A stretch of DNA of 64,000 nucleotides from Sinonovacula constricta (lineage: Eukaryota; Mollusca; Bivalvia; Cardiida; Solecurtidae): the NCBI GenBank assembly GCA_007844125.1, contig CM017572.1, positions 34,949,218 through 35,013,217 on the forward strand, in the 5' to 3' direction. This document shows positions 33,390-46,303 of the stretch, piece after piece. The position numbers and the translations under genes are program-made. The notes beneath the pieces were generated by a model. The model worked only from the letters and a program-made list of their open reading frames with translations. It did not search any database and was not told where the DNA came from. Numbering within the stretch: the first letter of the stretch is position 1; every line of letters begins with the position of its first letter.

Positions 33390-34639
33390 AAAATGGCTGC
33401 CCTCGGTCGTCTTAAGATTATAAATGGAAATGCTTCATTTTGCGTTTCACGCTTACAATACCTTTGACAATTGACTGCTTTTTTAAAGAAAAGAACCCAT
33501 TGAGAAAATTAATACGACAATTTTTAATCATTTCTTACATTTTCTTTGGTATATATTCTTAAAGTCATTGTCCGACGTAATCGGTTGACTACAATTTTTT
33601 TTCGTGGAAAAATGCAATGAGAAAGATATAGTTGTAAATTAATTCAATGAGAACACTACGTGTAGTTATAAACAACCGAACCAGCATACCAAAGATCTGT
33701 ACAAGTGTACATATTTAAATCTTTGAAGCATTTGAGCATAACTACTTGAGTTTTATTTGACTTATATAATTGTAGCAAGTAATTTTATTAAATTCACAAT
33801 ATGAAAACAACGTGTTATTCCATTAAAAACAATATTAAATTTGAAATATCATTTTGAAGGAAACACGGAACTATAAATATGGAAAAGTTAAAGTTACTTG
33901 TTCACTGTTCTCCATAAGGGCATGCCTCATTAAACCGCGTTATTCGCACTTTATATTTTTAGCTACCAGTATTTAAATAATTGGGTTACAATCCAACCAA
34001 TCAGCGTATTCATAATGGCTGACGTCAACTCGTAACTTATATTATCGCGAGCTTAATTCGGATACATACTAGAACGGCTGAAATATTTAAAACGTCGCGA
34101 AGCTTTTGATACCATATTTAAAGACAGCACAATCTTTTGAAGGACAGCATGATAAGATATAAGCTAGTGATCACAGATATTAATTATTCCATTATTCATT
34201 GAGGTACAAAATCTTTTAAAAACAAAAATGAAAAAATTACAAACTGTGACCAAGTCGCTTCAATAACGAAAGTTTAACACAGTTTCGTGATGGAAGTCTC
34301 GTATACCAATGCACGAGTTATATAGCTTGGACCTTGGACCTTGGACCACGTTGAACCACATGTTAAATCTCACGTCCAATCAGATGGCAAGCGTTCTTTG
34401 CTTGTGCCATAGGAACGATTTGCGCGTGATTTATATCAATGTTGATTGCACGTTATTGGAATTTCTTAGCGTCAAAGAAATATTTTCAGTGAACAATTAT
34501 TAACATCGTTTCAGTGGTGTCTGATGACAATAAAACGAAACATAAAAATACACATTTTAGTAAAAAGTACCAGGGGACGAAACACCACAGTAAAAGACCA
34601 TTCTTAGGAACAGACGGAAGGTATGTCATACTATTCTCT

Positions 34640-35110
34640 ATCCTCATCCTCCTCTTGATCATCATCATCCTCCTCCTCATCACCACCATTATCACCACAT
34701 TATCACCGTGGCTTAGATGTAGCATCGTGTGATACCTCAGGCTTCATGATACCTTACCGCGGGGGTTTGAGTCTCTGTCTGGGCCATCAACATCATCACA
34801 GCCACCACAACCACCACCACACTGCCATTACCATTCCTTCACTATCACCACCATCACATTTACCATCATCACTACTACCACCAGCACTACTACTACCAAC
34901 AGTATCACTAGCAGCACAACAACCATCACCATCACCAACATTATCGTTACCATCACTACCACCATATCCATCATTACTATGCCGCGATCATCACATTACC
35001 TCCACAACCCTCATAACAACCCCTTTTCATCATTTTATTACCAGTAACACCACCACTACTACCAAAATCACCATTATCACAACCGCCAAAATCAACCAAT
35101 CATAAACCAC
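34640..35110 (+). repeat. CAY-rich low-complexity block (CCACCA/CATCATCAC)
   Basis: Degenerate trinucleotide sequence, for example CATCATCACAGCCACCACAA and CATTACCATTCCTTCACTAT. A His/Ser/Pro-rich frame at 34746-35105 is caused by the composition. Confidence 0.75.
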
Positions 35111-35159
35111 AGAAACTATTTTACCTCATCAACATCAATCATAAACACAAGAATGTCCA

Positions 35160-36190
35160 CCACAACAATCTTTCTTTCTCCGTTTCTTTCATCCTTTCCT
35201 TCACTATTCCTAATTGATTCAGTCGTTCTTTCTGTCTACCTTTATTTTTTTTTTTTGGTTCTTAATTATATTACTCGTCATTTTATACCTTGTGTATTCC
35301 CTTTTATCGTTTTTATTTTTCCTCTTTATTTCGTTTTTTCATTCCTCTCTTTCTCGTTTATTTTGTCTTTTCTTTCTTTCTGTTCTCATTTCCAGCTCTG
35401 ATCCTTTCTTTTGTCTTGCTAAGTATGTCTCTTTCTCTCTGTCTTTGTTACTTTGTTCTTGCCTTCCACATTCCTTTGTTGCATACTTTCATTTGCCCTA
35501 TTTTTTCATACGTTGTTTATTCGTTATTTTTTCTTCTTTCGGTCCCTTTTCTTTCCTTAATTTATTTTTTTATTGTTCCTTCCTTCTTTTTTCATATATT
35601 TTCTTTTATTCGATATACTGCATGCATTCTTTTCTTCGTTTTTCTTTTATTCATCTTATTAATTGTCTTCTTTCTTTCTTTTTTTAAATTTGTTCTTTTC
35701 TCTATTCCTTTTCATTTTATTACATTTCTTTTAACATATTTTCCTTAATCATTTGCTCCTTTCTTCCTTTCTTCTAACTTATGTTCTTTGTTTACATATT
35801 TCCATTTTCTGTCGTTCTGTTTCGTTCTTATTTTTTTCCCTTCTCCTCAGTTGTCTCATCCGTTGTCATTTTTCCTTCCGTTATTCCCATCTTTTTCACC
35901 CTACCAAACACTTCCATAATTACTCATTTTCTACGTTCTTCCTTCATTCCTATACCCTTTCCATATTCCTTTTGTTTCCATTCTTCTTTCTTTTTCTATT
36001 CATTTCTTCAGTCTCATTGTCTTCATTTTCTTTCTTAACTGTTCTGTTATCTTCCTTTTTATCGTTTCTTCCTTTGATACTTCCTTTCTTCTCTTTTTCT
36101 TCCTCCATTCCCCCATTTTTTGTTCTTCCTTTCTTCTTTCCATTTTCCTCCAGTTTTTTCTTCCTTCCCTTTTCTTTATTCACTATTCCC
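35160..36190 (+). repeat. 1-kb polypyrimidine (T-rich) block
   Basis: Almost every base is T or C, with scattered single purines; TTTC, TTCC and TCTTT words dominate. Several Phe/Ser-rich plus-strand frames up to 157 codons overlap here and change frame without pattern, so they are not genes. Such a tract could adopt triplex structure. Confidence 0.8.
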
Positions 36191-37299
36191 TCCTATTAAA
36201 TAAATTATCTAACATTAAATGCGTATATTTTTCCTTTTTGTGGTTTCTTTAATTTTTATTGATTAGCCTTTTGTTTCGTAGTCTCATTCTTCTTCCTCGT
36301 TCTTTGATCTTTCATTGAATTTATCCTTTATCAATACTTTTTGTATAATGTTTTCTTTTTCATTCTTATTTTTTTTATAATTTCACAGAATACCAAACAG
36401 CGCGAAACTATGAATATGGGAAGAGAACCCCTAATGTTAAATCTATCGTAGAAAAACAGCTTAAGATACAATTTTCACTCGTCTAAGAATAGAAGCTTGG
36501 CAAAGAAAAGAGACCCCGTGCACACGTTGTCCTAATCAAGAAAAATCATTTTAGCTCAGTCTTGTGGGAAATACGCAACAGCCAGGAAATCCGGAAATAA
36601 TACCCCCAAATCCATTTTCCTATCTATAAAACATTAATTATTTGAAATATAGTTAATTTCCTTGATTATGTTTAAAATCCAATACATATTTTACAATATA
36701 CGAATTGTTATGCTCTTAAAATTTATCTTAGGTAAAATAGCTTTCAACTAACGGAGGAAATAGCGGAATATAAACAAACATAGTTCCCTCCCCTGATTAG
36801 CTACATCTTACCACTAAATAAGTTTGTTTAATATTATATAGGGAATCGCGAAAAGTTTGAAACAAATTGCCTCATGACCCAGTTATGATAGACCCCCATA
36901 ACCGTTCATAAATTAAAAGAGCTATTAACTGTCTCTCAGAAAGATCCCGAAATAAGTCAACTTGTGCAACTTGTAGGAAGGTTCTGCTTCCTAGAATGCA
37001 CATACCGCTAAATTACTAGTCGGAAACCCCCAAATTTCAATGAAATATATACTTCCGGTAAAAGTGGATCAGTCCATTATTGTACGTAGGTGTTCAAGAT
37101 GTTTCTTTTAATACTACATGGTTTCAGCTTTCTTTTGACACCAAAAGATTAAGAATACCTTCAAAGTACGGACATCTGATGTCAATACATAGCAATAGAC
37201 TGTTATTGAGAAGAAAAGTCCATGTCACAGGTTCTACTTCCGGTTGGTATTTTGTGTAACCACCCTCAAAATCATTAAGGTAAAAGTGGGCCAATTGAT

Positions 37300-38784
37300 A
37301 TTTGTTTATTTACAATATTTCGTACTTAAATTTTCCATAAAAATGTCCATGTCACTGTGTACAAATTAAAAGTTGAAAATTCGATTGCACGTACTGACTA
37401 TATCTAATTTCGCCCTGATAAAGTAGAAAAACAACACAAAGAAAAATACACACAAACACTTTAAAAATCGATTTATAAATCATACAAACGAATATAGCAG
37501 ATTTATATATATATTCGGAACGTTACAGCGAGTCAATTATTAAAAGTGATATCCAATAGTTTGCCTATATCAAATACATATACCAATATGGAACCACTGC
37601 TTTGGGGAATTTTGGCATAATTTTTGTAGAAACCCATACTTTAGTCCTAATAAATACGATTTTGAACACTAACTGAATTGTGAGATAGAACTAACCGCGA
37701 AAAAGAAATCACTCTGAATGTATATTCTTTCGTACTCTATAAGAAGCACGATTGAGGTGTCTGCTAAAAATGGAAAGTGGTCACGTGGTTTTCTAAGTTT
37801 AAAATAAATACGAGTCAAATTTTCATTGTAAATAAGAAGATTAAATGTTCTTAAAATAGGTGCTGTATTTTTTTTCAGACAGAAAACGATGATTTCATTA
37901 TCATTTTCTTCAGGGAGGGGTTGGTGGAAGTGGGAAATAGGCCTAGTAATCCTAGTTACTGTGCTAAGAACCGAATTAATGAGAAGTAATTTTCTCCAAA
38001 GTTATTCTGGCTGTTGCTTGTTGCATACAACTTAAAAGAATGTGCTCGAAATGATTATTCTTGATTACAATGTGGACAATTTCTTGGTTTTATCTTGAGT
38101 TGTGTTTCTATGGTCATTGTTTGTTTATTTGCTTCATCATCGAATGTACTCTTTGCATAGAAAGCAAATTTAAGCTCAACTGGAAATCGGACGAATTTGG
38201 TTTACATGTACTTTAGAAACTGTCATATGTATAATTTTATGTAACTTCAAAAAATACTCAACCGGGCTATATTGAATACCGCATTTTGCAAAATAATGCC
38301 GTAAAGTTTGTCTTTGACCCCCACCTCTAGCCACCTTACACGCCCCTCCCATCCACCACCATCTTCCCACATAAAAAATCTGGATTCAGTCCTGAAGACA
38401 GTTCTTCAACATTGCCGGTTAGCGAAATAGTGTAGAGAGTACTGGGCACATATACATGTGTAGAATGTGAACGATTTATAGGTAAAGGGAGGTAACCTGT
38501 GTTTACTCCCTTATTTCTCTTCACAATCTCCTCGTCTTTCATTCCGGAGTTTCGAAGGCTAGGTTTATGAAATATTTATATAAATACAGCTGTATCAAAT
38601 ATGTCATGGTTTCGTTTTACAAATATTAATTTCAGTACTTTGAGTAAATCAGTTGTTTGATTTTAATTAGCACGTGTGAATAAATTAAGCTTCTCTTCCC
38701 ATCTAGCCAACATTCCATCTAATCTGCACACTATTTGTTTGTCTTTCCATTTTTTATATGTTCATAGTCTTACTAAATTAGATC
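37300..38784. other. Non-coding stretch with MITE fragment
   Basis: AT-rich. A diverged copy of the TTAA-type MITE occupies about 37540-37830 (TTAAAAGTGATATCCAATAG, TCTGCTAAAAATGGAAAGTG, TGGTCACGTGGTTTTCTAAG). From 38340 the sequence matches left-arm material (GACAGTTCTTCAACATTGCC, then CTCCTCGTCTTTCATTCC). No gene recognised. Confidence 0.5.
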
Positions 38785-39212
38785 ATGATCTCTCTATCTC
38801 TGTCTCCCTCCCTTTCTCTCTGTCTCTCTCTGTCCCTCTCTGTCTCTCTCTCTCTGTGTCTCTCTCTCTGTGTGTCTCTCCCCTCCCACTCTCTCTCCCC
38901 TCCCTCTTTCCTCCCTCTCCCCCTCTCTCTCTCTCTGCCTCTCTCTGTCTCTCTCTCTGCCCCTCTCTGTCTATCTCTGTGTGTCTCTCTCTGTGTCTCT
39001 CCCCTCCCACTCTCTCTCCCCCCTCTTTCCTCCCTCTCTCTCTCTCTCTCCCTCTCTCTGTCTCTCCCTCTGTCTCTCTCTCTCTGTCTCTCTCTGTGTC
39101 TCTCCCACTCCCTCTCTCTCCCCCTCTCTATCTCTCTCCCCTCTCTCTCTTCCTCTGCCTCTCTCTGTGTCTCTCTCTGTGTGTCTCACACTCCCACTCT
39201 CTCTAGCCTCTT

Positions 39213-39252
<40 letters not shown>

Positions 39253-39465
39253 GTCTCTCCCACTCCAACTCTCTCCCCCTCTCTCTCCTCCTCTCTCTCT
39301 CTCCCTCTGCCTCTCTCTGTGTGTCTCTCTCTCTGTCTCCCACTCCCTCTCTCTCTCGCCTCTCTCTCTCTCTCTGTCTCTCCCATTCCCACTCTCTCTC
39401 CCCTCCCCTGCCTCTCTCTCTCTCTCTCTCTCTGTCTGTCTTACCCTTACTTCTCCTCTTCCTCC
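38785..39465 (+). repeat. (CT)n-rich microsatellite, 0.7 kb
   Basis: CT/CTGT/CCCTC array with locally repeated phrases such as CTCTCCCCTCCCACTCTCTC, indicating higher-order duplication about 120 bp long. Overlapping Ser/Leu- and Arg/Glu-rich frames on both strands are artefacts. Confidence 0.9.
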
Positions 39466-39739
39466 ACATCGCCACTCTTTTAGCAGATCATTTATTAAAC
39501 ATGACTGACACACCTCTTTAACATATTGTCCAATGACATGCTAATTTGTTATTCATTCGTCACACAAACGGAAGTTTGATATTTATACATATTAAGTATC
39601 ATGATTAGGCTTCGGTTTGGAGGGCCGAACTTGTGCCTCACTCATTCTGTATTAGTTTTATTATACATGTCCCTCTGTATAATACATGTGTAGTTTACAA
39701 TGTAATATTTCGTGAACTAGATTTTGTAAAATTAGCCTA

Positions 39740-39951
39740 TTAGTCTCTGCAGCGTGGCTCGGACAGGAAACACCTGTTTGCAATGACGACTGGGGGTTTA
39801 TCCTTGACTGTTCACACAGATCTTCGGCATCAATTAACAACATTTTTAAGAACTTGTCAGGTACCAATGAATTATGTGAACTCAGGCTGTTTGAGAAATT
39901 TTGTTTTTGTTTTTGGACCAAACTGTCGGATACCACCTTTAAGTGGGGATT
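39740..39951 (-). mobile_element. TTAA-type MITE, half copy, reverse orientation
   Basis: On the minus strand it begins TTAAAGGTGGTATCCGACAG (39951 side) and runs to GAGCCACGCTGCAGAGA. It matches 42905-43070 and 2197-2345. The distal half is missing. Confidence 0.6.
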
Positions 39952-41090
39952 GAAATGTAGACATCAACCCTTATTGCCAGTTTTTGTAAAGAGTTACAAA
40001 CGGCTATCATAGGTGCATAGTAGGTGTCCCTAACATGATTTGAAAGTGTTTATGATCATTTTTTTCCTAGCCATATAATTGCGATTTTGATTTTTTTTTA
40101 ATTAAAGTATCATACGAAACAATGCAATAGATTTTGAATGTGTATGTAACTATGCTATTTTCGACGTTTTCTATTTTTTTTTTTTTTCCCGAATGTAACA
40201 GTTAGTAATGCTTTAACGCGTTTTTGTTATTTTTCGGCGGGATAATTTGAATTAGCCAATACGGGAGCTCGACTTATTTACTTTAAAGTTGTACTAGTGC
40301 CTTGAAATTTGAAAAGAAAATTTTGTAAAGAGACCAAGATTAGCTGGGCCACTTTAATCATAACGTGCGCACATCGCTCCGTAATAAAAAAGATGTAGAA
40401 AGAATCAGGATAGGAAACGTTATTTATATCCAGCTATTTCTTCTGTTTATTTGAATTTATTTTAGGTTGGATAGTTTTACAGTGAAAAATATTTCGTGTA
40501 TTGATGAATCCGAGTTGGTTTTTTAATTATAATTAAGTAGGTTAAATGTTCTTTAAAAATGTAATGTTTTCCAGATAGCAAGAAATGATTTTTATAATGA
40601 TTTTCGGTAGGGGGTGTTGGTGGGGAGAGAATTGTCATCCTGGTAACTGAGCCTGTTTCCTACTTCCTGTCTTTCTTATAAGTCTTTTATCCATTCCCTT
40701 ATTCCATGGCTTCCATTGTTTTCGGAGTGTTTATCTGCCTGTAATTTCTGTTTATTTTTCCTATCCTTCATTCCCCATTTCCAATTCCTTCATTTCATTA
40801 TTTTGCTTTCCTCCCATATGCTTTCTTCTGTCTTATTCTCCAACATTCTTCCTTCCACCTTTTCTTTTTTCATATCCATTTTTTCATATGTCATTTAAAT
40901 TTTACAGTGTATGTGTTGTTGCCTCAAAATACTCGTTTATTTTTTCTCCTCTATATATTTTGCTATACTGGTTTATATTTTAAAAGAAAACACTGTAGTA
41001 TCATGTCAGCGGCATTTATTATCATTGATATCGCGTACATAATTAATTACTTAAGCATCCCGATGCATTTTCCTGAATTGAACTAAAACA
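39952..41090. other. Non-coding stretch
   Basis: AT-rich, with a pyrimidine-rich run near 40665-40895 (similar in style to 35160-36190). No gene or named repeat. Confidence 0.4.
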
Positions 41091-41135
41091 AATTATACGC
41101 GAACCACAAAAGTTTGTTGGAATGTAGGTTGACAA

Positions 41136-41141
<6 letters not shown>

Positions 41142-41180
<39 letters not shown>
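41142..41180 (+). repeat. (TG)n microsatellite
   Basis: About 20 TG units inserted in the left arm; the matching place in copy 1 (near 23550) lacks it. Confidence 0.92.
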
Positions 41181-41184
<4 letters not shown>

Positions 41185-42067
41185 TGTGGGGTCGGGGATG
41201 GGGGTGGAGTGAGGGTGTGTGGATTTTTTTTCCGAAAGGGATTGTGTCTGCTCCCCGTACATCTAAGTCGGTTTTTGATCCCGTTCCCGCTGTCAACCCT
41301 CACCCGTTTAGAAATTCTGGATTGGGGCTTGTAGACAGTTCTTCAACAATGTCGGTAAGCGAACATGTGTTAAGGGGTGGTTACAGTAAACACCGACCGG
41401 AAGTAGAACCCGTGAAGTTTTTATATTTTTTTCACTTTAATAACAGTCTATTGCTATGTTATGGAGCCAAATTTCCGATCTTGAATGTAATCTTAATCTT
41501 TTGGTGTCAAAAGGCGGATGAAACCATGTAGAATTAAAATAAAGCAAAACTATTGAACACCTCTGCACAGTAATGGACTGATCCACCTTTACCGGAAGTG
41601 CATAGGTCATTGAGATTTGGGGGTTACCGACTGGCAAAATGAGTCTATATGTCTAAAGGGGTCACTCATATCTGTGACATGGTGCAACTTGTTTCCAACG
41701 TTTCGAGGTAGAGTAGAGAACAAACTTATTATGACGTCTAACCTGAACATGCTTATGCAAATTGTGAAATATGTATATAGTTTACTACCTTATTTCTCTA
41801 CACGATCTTCTTGTCTTTCATTCCTGTGATTCTAAAAAGGCTCATTTTTATTACGTATTGCTTTATAAACAGAAGTACCAAAGGTGTTAATTTACGATTG
41901 TACTTAGAATTATAAACAGTTGTAGAGCTATCAAAGAAATGCGTTTTACATTTAATTTCAGTATTTAAGGTAAATTAGTTGGTTTATTTTTAATGAGCAC
42001 TTGTGATTACATTAATTTGCTTTGTTCCTGTAATCTGCACCCATCTCGTTTTTATGTTTTATACTAT

Positions 42068-42071
<4 letters not shown>

Positions 42072-42116
<45 letters not shown>

Positions 42117-42318
42117 TACCACCCTCTTTATGTCTCTCTGTGTATCTCTGTGTCTCTGTCTGTCTGTCTGTCTCTGTGTGTCTCTCCCTCCCCCTCTCTC
42201 TCTCTCTCTTTGTCCCTCTCTGTCTCTGTCTGTCTGTCTCTGTGTCTCTGTCTGTCTGTCTGTCTCTCTCTCTGTCTGTCTGTCTTTGTGTGTCTGTCTG
42301 TCTCTGTTTGTCTGTCTG

Positions 42319-42366
<48 letters not shown>

Positions 42367-42383
42367 ACTCTCTCTCTCTCTCA
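42072..42383 (+). repeat. (CT)n and (CTGT)n microsatellite
   Basis: Pure CT at both ends with a CTGTCTGTCTGTCTCTGTG centre. It is the counterpart of 24111-24306. Confidence 0.92.
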
Positions 42384-42892
42384 ACGCTCAATGAGTTGCT
42401 AGTTTGTTATTCCTTCACCACTGAAATAGATATTAGATATAAATATTAATATAAATATTATGTGTCATGGTTTGGAGAGCCGAAACTTACTTTTGGAACG
42501 CGTTGCTAAACTATTTTATCTTAATGTTTATCATAAATGTTCATCTGCATAAAACCTGTGCTGTTGACAATGTAGTATTGCTTTAATAGTTTTTTGTACA
42601 ATTCACCTATTTAATAATTTTTAAGCTTAAATAATATTTCAAAAAATAAATAAGAAAAGGTCATATGACAGTTACCACAGATTTTTATATCTAAAATACA
42701 TCTAGACAAAGGCAAACATGGTATATGTAAAGATGATAAAAATTCAGGGACGAAACATAAAACTCAAAGAAAAACCATCAGTTACCGCCTTAGAACGGTC
42801 AGTCGGCAAAAGGACGACTAGGGTGCTTAAACCTGGTTTGTGGAGCGCTCCAACATCGCAAGGTTTTTCTATCAAAGAAGCAGTGTAAATAA

Positions 42893-43345
42893 AAATATCC
42901 CATTAAAGTGATTTTCAAGTCTAACCAAACAAATCATTGTTACACGGAAAGGTCCTTCAAACCGTTGTTCATTGATGTCCTATATCTGTTTGAACAATCG
43001 AGCATAAATCACCACTCGTCATCACAAACTGGTATTTCATATCCGAGCCACGCTGCAGAGATAGCTATTTTAAACTTAGAAAATCACGTGACCACTTACC
43101 TTAAAGATCACGTTATAGTGTCATCCGGGCTATCCGCCCTGAAGTCGAAATATATTTTTAGCAGAGACCACTATCGAGCTTTTTTACACTTGGAAAGAAT
43201 ATACATTTACAGTGTGTGTGTTGTTTTCGCGATTAGTTCTGTCTAACAATTCAGTGGTTTATATGAAAGTTAAGCCTAAATACCCCAAAGTAATTGTTAT
43301 ATGTATTTGATATAGGCATACTGTCGGATATATCCTTTATTGCTG
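42893..43345. mobile_element. TTAA-type MITE, near-complete diverged copy
   Basis: The left end is CATTAAAGTGATTTTCAAG and the right end CATACTGTCGGATATATCCT (the reverse complement is the family terminus). The interior includes GAGCCACGCTGCAGAGATAG and AAAATCACGTGACCACTTAC. At about 450 bp it matches the 478-bp copy at 10129 in length. A 112-codon frame inside is not conserved in other copies. Confidence 0.6.
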
Positions 43346-43378
43346 GTCTACACTAAAGGAATGATATGAAACAATTAT

Positions 43379-43379
43379 A

Positions 43380-43447
<68 letters not shown>
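43379..43447 (+). repeat. (ATT)n microsatellite
   Basis: About 23 ATT units without interruption. Confidence 0.95.
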
Positions 43448-43448
<1 letters not shown>

Positions 43449-44825
43449 TCATGTTATGGTTATAAGATTTTCTAGGTAGTTCTTATGTATTAAAATGTAG
43501 TGGGAAAAAATTCTAAAGATATTAAATAAAACTTAAAATATAGTAAAACGCCTTAAATTTACACCAACCCTCTCACACTAAACCACCAAGTATCACTTTC
43601 ACGCCAACGTACACCCACACTATCTGAGACACTCTAATCACGAACACTCTTATCACGAACACTCTTATCACCCTCACTCGCACTCTCACCCTCACTCACC
43701 AGCACGTACAATATTTGTGACGCTGCACTATATTTAGAAAGCAAATCAAACTGATGCTAGCTCCTAGCACAAATGATCAAGCACTCGCCCGAACCCAGAA
43801 CCACAGAACTAAGGAGACATCTTGAACACATAAGGCTGTCGCAATTGTTTTACTAGTGAGCTTGTCGTTTATTACGCTTCTCTTAGATCAGGCCACTGCG
43901 TGGAAGCAGATTTGGGGGCGCACTGAGCAATACTTTAAATTCCCGAAACATACTTATAATAAAATATATTTTAACTTAATAACAAATATGAAATAGTATC
44001 GGTTTTGGATCACATACACTTTAGAACGAATCGTTGGTATTCCAGACATTCAACTTTCTAGAGGGAGCATGCCTTCAGACCCCACATCACCTTGAATAAC
44101 ATGTTTAACAGTTTTGGGAGGTGGGTGGAGAGGCTTATGACATCCCTTGTAAACCAACTCCCTCTGTAAACCGAACATTTCAAACCATAGATCCGCCCCT
44201 GCTAAGCACACAAGTTGTTTTCCCTCAAATCAGAACAACACATTCTTTTGAACTGAATTTGGCTAAATGTATTTACAGATGGTCGCCACTTGGGTACTGG
44301 TTCTACCCAGAAAGTGTATAGCCAAGTAAATCAACAATGTGAACTTCTTATGTCTTGGCAATACGGACCACCTGCCCTCTAGGTATGACATGTCTAATGT
44401 ATTGTCTGCCAAGTAAAATATTTATCCTTGTATTTATCTTTATCAACAACATGGAGTGTTAGTCTGGAGTTACTTACACTGTTTACTATTTAAGAGGGTG
44501 AGACAAACGTAAATAATGGCGGCCCTCGTGGTCAAATATTATACATGGACTTTTTTTTATTTCGCTGATTAACGATAATTTGTTAATTGTTTTTATTAAT
44601 AAATTAAACCAAATCGCGAATAAGTGTTTTTCTTGATCAGTTCTCTGCGCTGATAAATAATGCAAACATTGAAAGTATATGATAATTTGGGAAGACACTT
44701 TATACCGGGTAAGTATATGAGTGGGTGAACATGACATACTTACATATTGGCCTTCCTCAAGTGGACATCAATATGACGCACAAGATCGTCATTGTTATAG
44801 TATTTCTAATGATTTTGCCAAGAGA
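43448..44825. other. Non-coding interior of element copy 3
   Basis: Includes a short C-rich stretch (43553-43700) like 28776-29056, and blocks matching 29495-29640 (CAAACTGATGC, then CACTCGCCCGAACCC). Nothing coding is recognised. Confidence 0.45.
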
Positions 44826-44840
44826 GAAAGAGAAAGGGAG

Positions 44841-44878
<38 letters not shown>

Positions 44879-44950
44879 CAGATAGAGAGATGGGAAGACA
44901 GAGAGATTGAGAGAGAGAGACGGGGCAGAGAGAAAGAGTGAGAGAGAGAA

Positions 44951-44994
<44 letters not shown>
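44826..44994 (+). repeat. (GA)n microsatellite
   Basis: GA dinucleotides with AAAG, GGCAG and GGGAAG interruptions. Counterpart of 30061-30140. Confidence 0.92.
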
Positions 44995-44996
<2 letters not shown>

Positions 44997-45983
44997 AGTG
45001 TTAAAATATTAGCGGTAGAGGGAGGAAAGAAACTTTAACGGCCCGGTTATTATACATTGATTTTCATAAATAAGTCTGTACCCATAGTTATTTCCTTATA
45101 ACTAAGGTCCAAGTTATGAGGTATTTTGAATGCCAGTAGTATCAGGACGTCATGAATTGCTTTCGATTCAGAAGAGAATTCAAACTCCTCGGATATTTCC
45201 GTCATCGAAACACTCATCAAGATAATTCGTGAATTATCCGAGGTGTTCCGATTGAAGAAAATTGTTGTAACCAGGTCCATATGAAAAGAATATTGATTTT
45301 CCAATGTTTAGGCTCAAAAGCTTGAATTTAAATGTATGTCTTTTAAGATTCCTGTTTGATACGATGTTATAGCATTACAATGAGCTAGACAATTGTCTTG
45401 GTTTGATTTTTTTATTTTGAAACTCATTATTCCCTACAGAAACGAAATGTGTCTGCTTAATAGAAAGCCTGGTTTTAAGTGAAAACGTGTGTTATATTGT
45501 ATATAAATGTTTAACTTTAATAGTTTTTGAAGCCTTGGAGCAACATTTAACTTGAGATTATATTCATTTATAAACAATCACAATGTTTGTCACATCTAAG
45601 TAAAGAAAAACTGAAAAGTATATTGACACTTTTTGATTCAACACTTCAAACAATCATTTTTACTGCTCTTTACATTTTGCTATACTGTTTTACATTTCAA
45701 ATATTATCATTTATAACGAGTACATTATTAGTTACTGAAGGACCCTAAACATGTATATCTCAACTGGAGCTTGAATTAAATGGAAATGACGTATGAGAAG
45801 ATCAAATGAATTTAAGTCTTCTTTTTTAAATTTCCCTTTTGTTCAAGCGCATTAAGTAATCTCCATCTGTGCTTGTCTCTGTGTTCGTCCGTTTTCCCCT
45901 TTCTCTCATTCTCTTTCATTATTTACATTTGCCTGATGTACTGTCATTCTCTTGCACCGTCAGATCTCATCGGCTATTTTAAT

Positions 45984-45987
<4 letters not shown>
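44995..45987. other. Non-coding interior of element copy 3
   Basis: AT-rich. Matches 30290-31040 (ATTGCTTTCGATTCAGAAGA, ATTCCCTACAGAAACG, ATCTCCATCTGTGCTTGTCT). No gene. Confidence 0.45.
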
Positions 45988-46037
<50 letters not shown>

Positions 46038-46240
46038 GGAAAGAGAGAGAGAGATGAGAGAGAGAGAGAGAAAAATAGAGGGAGAGACAGGGAGAGGTAG
46101 AGAGAGTGGTAGAGAGAGGGAGAGAGAGAGGGAAAGAGAGATAGGGGGAGAGAGAGAAAGAGGAGGAAAAAGAGGGGGAGAGATAGGGAGAGCGAGAGAG
46201 AGGGGGAGAGAGAAGGAGAGAGAGAGGGGAAGAGAGAGAG

Positions 46241-46274
<34 letters not shown>

Positions 46275-46303
46275 GTGGTAGAGAGAGGGAGACGGGGAGA
46301 GAG
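45988..46303 (+). repeat. (GA)n-rich microsatellite
   Basis: GA and GGGAGA array about 315 bp long. Arg/Glu-rich plus frames and Ser/Leu-rich minus frames over it are artefacts. Confidence 0.92.

Larger units (their letters stand above)
33390..37300. repeat. Partial, rearranged copy of the inverted-end family (right-arm type)
   Basis: Starts with AAAATGGCTGCCCTCGGTCG, as at 29865 and 44513. It ends with a second right arm at 36790-37260 (CTTCCGGTAAAAGTGGATCA, ACACCAAAAGATTAAGAATA, GGTTCTACTTCCGGTTGG). The middle is replaced by a CAY-rich block and a long T-rich pyrimidine block. There is no gene. Confidence 0.45.

Noticed and set aside
35153..36199. Phe/Ser-rich frames up to 157 codons resembling membrane proteins
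   Set aside because: Hydrophobicity comes from a 1-kb T/C tract; overlapping frames are equally open, and none has a signal peptide with normal residue variety.
38785..39513. Ser/Leu frames on the plus strand and Arg/Glu frames on the minus strand
   Set aside because: Microsatellite artefacts of (CT)n; the same applies at 42003-42449 and 45952-46352.
42908..43246. 112-codon frame inside a MITE copy
   Set aside because: Other copies of the same MITE carry stops and indels here; not conserved as protein.
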